Positions 24,983-29,622 of a DNA stretch of 29,622 bases are shown here, one piece after another; positions within the stretch are counted from its first letter, which is position 1; each line of letters opens with the position of its first letter. The stretch is from Anaerolineae bacterium. Its GTDB lineage: Bacteria; Chloroflexota; Anaerolineae; Anaerolineales; Villigracilaceae. Location of the stretch: positions 1-29,622 of the forward strand of contig JAFLCF010000034.1 in the NCBI GenBank assembly GCA_017303735.1, written 5' to 3'. The position numbers and the translations under genes were made by a program. Below the pieces are notes generated by a model. It made no database searches, was not told where the DNA came from, and saw only the letters and a list, made by a program, of their open reading frames with translations.

Positions 24983-25011
24983 ATTTTATCGCCACAAAAT
25001 TGTCTAGTCAA
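24983..25011 (-). promoter_or_regulatory. Sigma70-type promoter of the purine operon
   Basis: The -35 box TTGACT (25011-25006) and -10 box TAAAAT (24988-24983) have the optimal 17-base spacing and lie in the 45-base gap after lysZ. The expected start, near 24976, leaves about 9 bases before the purL ATG. No room exists for a purine riboswitch or other leader structure. Confidence 0.85.
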
Positions 25012-25012
25012 C

Positions 25013-25822
25013 CTATTGGATTACAGTCCCATTCCCTGCCAGCGCGTTTGAAATCGGGTTTTGAATGCGCCCATCGGCAATGATGACGCGACTCACGCCG
25101 CCTTTGAGAGCTTCCTCCGCGCCGAGGACTTTCTTCTTCATGCGACCCTGCGCCGCCTCACTCGCCGCCGCAAGTTGACTCATCGGCAGCTGCCGAATGA
25201 GTGTTGACTCGTCTGGGAAATTTTTCATCAAGCCGGGAACCGCAGTGAGCAACAAAAGATTCTCAGCCTTCAAAGCAGATGCAACCATTGCAGCTGCGCG
25301 GTCTGCATCCACATTCAACGCCTCGCCTTTTTCACTGACAGCCACTGGCGCAATCACGGGCATGTAGTCAGCGTCAAGTAACATCATCAACAATTCACTA
25401 TTAACTTTTTCAATCTTCCCCGTGTAATCATCACGGATAATCTTGCGCTTGCCATTCTCAATAGACTGCACCGACTCTTTGCGCGTGGCTTGCATTAACT
25501 TGCCATCCAGTCCACATAAACCAAACGCATTCGCACCCATCATCTGCAATTGCTCAGTCAACAACGAGTTGACCTTACCATTCACCGCCATCAAAAAGAT
25601 TTCCAGCGTCTTGCGGTCTGTATAACGCGAGGTATAGCCCGAAGGTGACGTGATCATCTTGGGTGGTGTCCCCAGCCCCTCCCCCAACGCATTCGCTTCA
25701 GCAGACCCGCCATGCACGAAAACTAATTTTTTGCCTTGATTCAACAACTCAACAGCATCCTTGCAGATCGCAGAAAAATCCACGCCTTCGGTGCCGCCAA
25801 GTTTTACGACTGTAATATCCAT
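25013..25822 (-). CDS. lysZ: LysW-carrier glutamate/aminoadipate kinase (LysZ/ArgB family)
   Basis: This 269-residue amino acid kinase would phosphorylate the side-chain carboxylate of LysW-bound glutamate or aminoadipate. It begins ITVVKLGGTEGVDF, has LVFVHGGSAEANALGE and the LysZ-type segment GYTSRYTDRKTLEIFLMAVNGKVN (ArgB proteins differ here), then MPVIAPVAVSEKGEALNVDADRAAAMVA and the C-terminal GRMKKKVLGAEEAL. The start has GGAG upstream. It follows lysY after a REPIN-like element and precedes the purine promoter by two bases. Substrate preference cannot be read confidently; the argH and carAB linkages favour glutamate. Confidence 0.87.
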   Translation of the reverse strand: MDITVVKLGGTEGVDFSAICKDAVELLNQGKKLVFVHGGSAEANALGEGLGTPPKMITSPSGYTSRYTDRKTLEIFLMAVNGKVNSLLTEQLQMMGANAFGLCGLDGKLMQATRKESVQSIENGKRKIIRDDYTGKIEKVNSELLMMLLDADYMPVIAPVAVSEKGEALNVDADRAAAMVASALKAENLLLLTAVPGLMKNFPDESTLIRQLPMSQLAAASEAAQGRMKKKVLGAEEALKGGVSRVIIADGRIQNPISNALAGNGTVIQ

Positions 25823-25840
25823 AAGTTCTCCGTTCCATAC

Positions 25841-25965
25841 GGTGGTCGAGTAGCGGCGAGCGATAGCGAGCCGCGTATCGAGACCACATTGCGAAATTTC
25901 ATATTTATTTTTAATTGCTGGTTTCGATACGCCCCGCTAAGAACATGCGGGGCTACTCAACCAGC
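25841..25965. repeat. REPIN-like composite of two inverted hairpins between lysY and lysZ
   Basis: On the plus strand a hairpin (GGTGGTCGAGTAG ... CGTATCGAGACCAC) is followed by an AT-rich spacer of about 30 bases and a second hairpin (GCTGGTTTCGATACG ... CTACTCAACCAGC). This is the same arrangement as 11799-11938 but on the other strand. It fills most of the 153-base gap. The loops of the hairpins differ between the two elements while the ends are conserved. Confidence 0.87.
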
Positions 25966-25975
25966 GGGTTATCTC

Positions 25976-27010
25976 TTAAATCGGATGCAACCCTATAAAC
26001 TCCAACCCTAGAGTCTCATCCCAGCCCATCATCAAATTCATACACTGCACCGCCGTGCCCGATGCGCCCTTCATCAGATTATCAATGGCACACATCGCCA
26101 CGAGATGACCGTTGCTCTCGTCCAGTTCAAAACCGAGGTCAGCGTAATTCGAGCCAGCTAGGATCTTCGGTTCAGGCACACGGTAAATTCCGCGCTGCTC
26201 TTTGACTACGCGCAAAAAAGGATTTTCATTCGCAACCGCGCGATAAGCTTTCCACAAGTCTTTATTTGCCACACCAGGTTTGACCTTGGCATGAGCCGTC
26301 GCCAACACGCCACGGACCAAGTCCACTGCGGTCATGGTCAGGGATATATCTTTCACGCCCATCTCCTGAATCACTTCAGCGGTATGACGATGCCCAAACG
26401 CCGAAAACGTGCGGATGACATTCGCCCGTTCCACATGAAGTGAACCGGAGTTTCCTTCCGCGCCGCCTTCAGACGAACCGACTTTAATTTCAATAATGAC
26501 TGGAGCAGCCAAATCGATCAAATCCGCTTTGACCAATGGTAACAACGCAAGATTACTTGCCGTGGCATTACATCCCACCCCGCTGATATAACTTGCTTTG
26601 GAAATTTCTTCGCGGTGCAGTTCAGGCAAACCATACACGAACTTGCTCAACCACTCCGGCGCGGAATGTTTTTCGCCATACCATTTCTCGTAGAACTCCG
26701 CATCGCGCAAGCGGAAGTCCGCCGCAAGGTCAATGATCTTCGTGCCAAGTTTGGCATACTCTTCGATGTTCTTCTGCGCCTGTCCATGCGGCTGGGCGAG
26801 GAAGAGAATATCCACTGGCTCCAACTGCGAAGGGTCACTAAACTTCAACTGCGTGCGTTTGCGCAGATTGGGATGAGTCTGATACACATACTCCCCCACC
26901 CGCGAGCGTGATGTGACTTGCTTGATTTCCACGTTCGGGTGACCCAGCAACAAGCGAATCAGCTCGCCGCCGCCGTATCCCGAACCGCCAATGATCGATA
27001 CAGTTGTCAT
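25976..27010 (-). CDS. lysY: LysW-carrier glutamyl/aminoadipyl-phosphate reductase (LysY/ArgC family)
   Basis: This 344-residue NADPH-dependent reductase converts the LysW-bound acyl phosphate to the semialdehyde. The N-terminal loop VSIIGGSGYGGGELIRLLLGHPNVEI binds NADPH, the catalytic cysteine is in YISGVGCNATASNLALLPL, and SGSLHVERANVIRTFSAFGHRHTAEV carries the later His-containing block. The SEGGAEGNSGSLHVERANVIRT segment is LysY-like; ordinary ArgC has a shorter equivalent. AAGGA lies upstream of the ATG. It is separated from lysX by a plus-strand gene and from lysZ by a REPIN, so the former lysWXYZ operon is broken up. Confidence 0.88.
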   Translation of the reverse strand: MTTVSIIGGSGYGGGELIRLLLGHPNVEIKQVTSRSRVGEYVYQTHPNLRKRTQLKFSDPSQLEPVDILFLAQPHGQAQKNIEEYAKLGTKIIDLAADFRLRDAEFYEKWYGEKHSAPEWLSKFVYGLPELHREEISKASYISGVGCNATASNLALLPLVKADLIDLAAPVIIEIKVGSSEGGAEGNSGSLHVERANVIRTFSAFGHRHTAEVIQEMGVKDISLTMTAVDLVRGVLATAHAKVKPGVANKDLWKAYRAVANENPFLRVVKEQRGIYRVPEPKILAGSNYADLGFELDESNGHLVAMCAIDNLMKGASGTAVQCMNLMMGWDETLGLEFIGLHPI

Positions 27011-27032
27011 ACAAATCCTTTTCCTTTATAAT
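27004..27032 (+). promoter_or_regulatory. Sigma70-type promoter of the plus-strand gene
   Basis: TTGTCA (27004-27009) and a perfect TATAAT (27027-27032) are 17 bases apart. The -35 box overlaps the lysY start codon, so the two divergent genes share a 51-base control region. Confidence 0.78.
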
Positions 27033-27061
27033 GCCGCAAAATTTCACCTTTTTGAGGAAAA

Positions 27062-27493
27062 ATGCCCGTTATCTACAAAATTTTTCCAGAGCAACATCTC
27101 ATTATTTATGTTGGCATGGGTCTCATCACCCCAACAGAATTCTTCAAAGTTGGAGATGAAGTGCTTCAGAATTCTCATACAAAAGAGAATATGATGGTCA
27201 TTCTTGATTTTTTCAATGCCGAGCTTGAAACCTCTGTGGCAGACATTCACCTTGCCATTTTCAAGAACAAAGAAGCCAAAGAACTAGGCAAGGGCATCGG
27301 TAAAACTGCAGTGTACACGCGCAGCGCAACGATGAAGTTTCTTGGCGAAGCATTAAGACAAATTTCTTTCGACTCGGTCACCAATTTCAGCATTTTCCAC
27401 AATCGACGCGATACCATTCTATGGTTGGGTTTGCCAGAAGAACTAACGATCGCAAATTGGGAAACTCTGATAAAGCAAAACGAAACGGCATAA
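27062..27493 (+). CDS. Hypothetical protein, STAS/SpoIIAA-like pattern
   Basis: This 143-residue protein is the only plus-strand gene in the window, with its own promoter and GAGG four bases before the ATG. It has no signal peptide, membrane segment or metal motif. The pattern (strand-turn-strand opening VIYKIFPEQHLIIYVGMG, then MMVILDFFNAELETS, GKTAVYTRS, FSIFHNRRDTILWLGLPEE) resembles small STAS/SpoIIAA-like single-domain proteins, which end in a similar phrase with an aromatic-Leu pair. That is a weak resemblance, and the function is unknown. It ends eight bases from the lysX stop (convergent) and diverges from lysY, so it interrupts the LysW gene set. Its codons look like its neighbours'. 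Confidence 0.85.
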   Translation: MPVIYKIFPEQHLIIYVGMGLITPTEFFKVGDEVLQNSHTKENMMVILDFFNAELETSVADIHLAIFKNKEAKELGKGIGKTAVYTRSATMKFLGEALRQISFDSVTNFSIFHNRRDTILWLGLPEELTIANWETLIKQNETA

Positions 27494-27501
27494 CCCAAAC
27501 A

Positions 27502-28377
27502 TCAAGTCGTTTCAGCAGACTCTTTCGCCACTTTCACTACATAATCCACGATCTCACCCGCGATATCAATTCCGCTTACCGGCTGCATGGTGTGGAATTC
27601 CATCGTGTGATTAATCTCGTTCACCACCAAACCCTTTTGCGGATGCTCGACCAAGTCCACGCCAAGCAGACCTCCGCCCACTGCCTTTGAAGCGCGCAGA
27701 CAAATATCCTCGATCTCTGGCGTGATGGGACACAACTCACCGCTGCCACCGCGTGCCGTGTTCGTGATCCAATGCTCCGAACTGCGGTACATGCCGGTCA
27801 ACACTTTGTCACCGATCATAATGATGCGAATATCGCGCCCCGGCTTCTCGATAAATTCTTGAATATAAAAAACCGAATGCTGCACCGAACCCAGTGTGGA
27901 TTTATGCTCCAACACCGCTTCCGCCGCATCACGGTCATTGATCTTCGCCAGCAAACGTCCCCACGAACCGACCACAGGCTTCAAGACCACGGGATAGCCA
28001 AACGCCTCAATCGCATCCAACGCGGCTTCGGTTGAGAACGCCGTCACATTATGAGGCTGAGGCACACCATCGCGTGCCAGCACTGCACTGGTCATCAACT
28101 TATCGCCGCAAATTTCCGCAACAGATGCTTTATTCACGGTCGGCACACCGAAAGCGTTCAACAAGCGCAATGCATACAAACCGCTGTTGTAACTAATGCT
28201 GCGTTCCAACACTGCATCATATTGTTTCCACGGCTCAGGCTTCTCCAGATCAAAACTTATCGCGCGATCATCCAAGCGGTCATAGTCAATGCCGCGCTTT
28301 TCCATCGCGCCGAAGATCCATTTTTCTTCCACGCGCACTCGTGAATACAAAACGCCAATTTTGAGTCGTCTTTGCAT
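27502..28377 (-). CDS. lysX: LysW-carrier ligase (LysX/ArgX, ATP-grasp)
   Basis: This 291-residue RimK-type ATP-grasp ligase would attach the amino group of glutamate and/or aminoadipate to the C-terminal glutamate of LysW. Seen are LKIGVLYSRVRVEEKW, CGDKLMTSAVLARDGVPQP, YPVVLKPVVGSWGRLLAKI, YIQEFIEKPGRDIRIIMIGDKV, WITNTARGGSGELCPI and GVDLVEHPQKGLVVNEINHTMEF, which is close to the LysX ending. An ATG 16 codons upstream falls in a palindromic repeat. The ATG at 28377, with GGAG five bases before it, is chosen. The residues that separate LysX from ArgX cannot be judged with confidence by eye. Confidence 0.9.
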   Translation of the reverse strand: MQRRLKIGVLYSRVRVEEKWIFGAMEKRGIDYDRLDDRAISFDLEKPEPWKQYDAVLERSISYNSGLYALRLLNAFGVPTVNKASVAEICGDKLMTSAVLARDGVPQPHNVTAFSTEAALDAIEAFGYPVVLKPVVGSWGRLLAKINDRDAAEAVLEHKSTLGSVQHSVFYIQEFIEKPGRDIRIIMIGDKVLTGMYRSSEHWITNTARGGSGELCPITPEIEDICLRASKAVGGGLLGVDLVEHPQKGLVVNEINHTMEFHTMQPVSGIDIAGEIVDYVVKVAKESAETT

Positions 28378-28389
28378 AGGTTCTCCGCG

Positions 28390-28433
28390 ATTGGTAATTA
28401 GTAATTGGTAATTACCAATCGCCAATTACCAAT
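28390..28433. repeat. AT-rich palindrome between lysX and lysW
   Basis: Repeated ATTGGTAATT units face AATTACCAAT units across a 44-base palindrome (outer arms 28390-28399 and 28424-28433), four bases from the lysW stop. There is no GC-rich stem and T-tract pair, so it is a repeat and not a terminator. Spurious upstream start codons for lysX arise from it. Confidence 0.82.
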
Positions 28434-28437
28434 TACC

Positions 28438-28608
28438 TTATTCTCCCCAATCTTCCTGTTCCATCGGCGCAAGCTGCACAGCGGCAGGTTCAATGGAGGT
28501 CACTTCCAAATCCACACCGCAATCAGGGCAAACGATGATCTCACCAGCTTCAGTTCCTTCGGCAAACGTAATTTCGGCTTCACATTCGGGACAATTCACA
28601 GTAGACAT
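28438..28608 (-). CDS. lysW: LysW amino-group carrier protein
   Basis: This 56-residue acidic protein is the carrier to which glutamate/aminoadipate is attached through the terminal glutamate. Two zinc-binding pairs are visible, C6-P-x-C9 and C27-P-x-C30-G, and the protein ends in the diagnostic EDWGE with E56 as attachment site. The ATG has AAGGAG seven bases upstream, inside the end of argH, whose stop is only two bases before, so argH and lysW are coupled. It is the key evidence that the neighbouring kinase, reductase, aminotransferase and hydrolase work on a protein-bound substrate. Confidence 0.96.
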   Translation of the reverse strand: MSTVNCPECEAEITFAEGTEAGEIIVCPDCGVDLEVTSIEPAAVQLAPMEQEDWGE

Positions 28609-28610
28609 TT

Positions 28611-29622
28611 TTATTCTCCTTTGATTTTTTTGATTTGATTTTTGACTGATTGCAGGCTTGTGCCTCCAACCGTATTTCTTTTGTTGATGGATTCCAGCGG
28701 ATCAAACACTTGATACACATCCGCTTCAAACGGACCGATCGCCTGATACGCTTCGAGGGGCAGTTCCTCCATCCGAACCTGACTCTCCCCCGCCGCGCGG
28801 ACAACTTTCCCCGCCAGCGAGTGCGCTTCTCTGAAAGGCACACCTTTCGCCACGAGATAATCTGCCAAGTCTGTCGCCATCATCGTGGAATCAATCGCGC
28901 CGCGCATTCGTTCCGGTTTGACAGTGATCGTCCTCAGCGCCGCCGCCATAACAGGCAAAATCGAGAGCAGGGTATCCGTCGCGGCAAAGACAGGCGCTTT
29001 ATCTTCTTGCAAATCTTTATCGTACGTCGAAGGCAAACCCTTGAGCGTGGACATCAACCCGGTCAGCAGACCGATCATCGTCCCTGCCTTGCCGCGTGTC
29101 AGTTCAAAAACATCAGGATTCTTCTTCTGCGGCATCAGGCTCGAGCCTGTAGAAAAGGCATCGGAAAGTTCAAAAAAGCCAAACTCTGCGGTGGTGTACA
29201 AAACAATTTGTTCGGCGATTTTGCTCAAATGGATTGAAGCCATCGAGCAGACGAATAAATATTCTGCTGCAAAATCTCGGTCTGAAACAGCATCGAGGCT
29301 GTTTTGCGAAACGTCCGCAAAGCCGAGGTTCTTTGCCAATGCGTCACGGTCCAGCGCGAACGGAGCGCCCGCCAACGCGCCGCTTCCCAACGGAAGGACA
29401 GATACGCGTTTGGTCAAATCTTGCAGACGCTCCACGTCACGTTTCAACGCCCAGTAATGACTCAACCACCAATGTCCCAACAGAATCGGCTGCGCCCTCT
29501 GCAAGTGGGTGTAGCCCGGCATGATGGTCTCGCCTGCAAGTTCAGCCTGCTCCACTAATGCAGATTGCAGATTATTGAATGCAGAACTTAATTCAGGAAT
29601 GGCATTCAACATCCACAAGCGG
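28611..29622 (-). CDS. argH: Argininosuccinate lyase (partial, N-terminus outside the window)
   Basis: The open frame runs to the window edge and begins with RLWMLNAIPE, internal to ArgH, so roughly the first 110-130 residues are missing. The visible 336 residues contain MPGYTHLQRAQPILLGHW, LPLGSGALAGAPFALDR, VSDRDFAAEYLF, the superfamily signature GSSLMPQKKNPDVFELTRGKAG and LPSTYDKDLQEDK. It splits argininosuccinate into arginine and fumarate, the last arginine step. Its stop lies two bases before lysW, which directly connects arginine synthesis with the carrier-protein genes. argG may lie further upstream, outside the window. Confidence 0.96.
   Translation of the reverse strand, partial: RLWMLNAIPELSSAFNNLQSALVEQAELAGETIMPGYTHLQRAQPILLGHWWLSHYWALKRDVERLQDLTKRVSVLPLGSGALAGAPFALDRDALAKNLGFADVSQNSLDAVSDRDFAAEYLFVCSMASIHLSKIAEQIVLYTTAEFGFFELSDAFSTGSSLMPQKKNPDVFELTRGKAGTMIGLLTGLMSTLKGLPSTYDKDLQEDKAPVFAATDTLLSILPVMAAALRTITVKPERMRGAIDSTMMATDLADYLVAKGVPFREAHSLAGKVVRAAGESQVRMEELPLEAYQAIGPFEADVYQVFDPLESINKRNTVGGTSLQSVKNQIKKIKGE

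Noticed and set aside
28378..28425. lysX starting 16 codons upstream
   Set aside because: The extra residues are encoded by the AT-rich palindrome; MQRRLKIGVLYS with GGAG upstream matches the family.
341..29558. Numerous plus-strand open frames over minus-strand genes
   Set aside because: They are shadows of highly conserved minus-strand enzymes, without family resemblance or ribosome sites. Only 27062-27493 is independent.
1..29622. tRNA or rRNA genes
   Set aside because: No cloverleaf-like segment with TTCGA-type arm and acceptor pairing was found in the short gaps. TTCGA-rich stretches belong to repeat R2 inside coding regions.

Overview
The window is 29.6 kb of densely packed, almost entirely minus-strand biosynthetic genes from a bacterium. 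A LysW amino-group-carrier pathway, separate AICAR transformylase and IMP cyclohydrolase genes, a PurS-type extension fused to PurL, and many intergenic and intragenic palindromes together suggest a Chloroflexota member, probably Anaerolineae. That assignment is inference from gene content; no marker gene is present.

Layout in the direction of transcription (right to left). (1) 29622-25013: argH (5' end cut by the window), lysW, lysX, lysY and lysZ, interrupted by the only plus-strand gene (27062-27493, unknown, STAS-like pattern) and by a two-hairpin REPIN-like element. (2) 24967-11946: purL, purQ, purC, purE, purK, purF, purD, purM, AICAR transformylase, purN and IMP cyclohydrolase, mostly overlapping by a few bases and starting from a strong promoter at 24983-25011. 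(3) 11769-8926: guaB and purB. With purB, every step from PRPP to IMP is encoded here, and guaB leads on to XMP. (4) 8914-3146/2065: promoter, a 34-residue arginine-rich leader peptide, an intrinsic terminator, then carA, carB, lysJ and lysK. (5) 2004-1: promoter, a 33-residue leader peptide with a Leu/Ile/Val run, an intrinsic terminator, then ilvD and the first codons of ilvB.

Two things stand out. First, both amino-acid operons that begin inside the window look controlled by leader-peptide attenuation. The ilvDB leader shows the complete classical architecture: 1:2 stem, competing 2:3 antiterminator and 3:4 terminator. The carAB-lysJK leader has Arg-Arg-Thr-Arg-Arg codons, a 1:2 stem across them and a terminator just before carA. 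Because carAB shares this leader with lysJ/lysK, and argH adjoins lysW, the LysW route here probably makes arginine (perhaps also lysine). Second, seven housekeeping enzymes carry short palindromic repeats inserted in frame. A 39-bp (13-codon) element gives nearly the same peptide in PurF and PurK, and has two further copies at gene junctions. Another gives nearly the same peptide in CarA and PurL. Different families sit in PurQ, CarB and LysK. They fall in interdomain linkers or between conserved blocks, much as Rickettsia palindromic elements do.

Other notable points are a PurC with an unrecognised AT-rich C-terminal domain of about 200 residues, and promoters lying so close to start codons that some messages are probably leaderless or nearly so. 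No tRNA, rRNA, CRISPR array, transposase or replication origin was seen, and every intergenic gap is under 300 bases.
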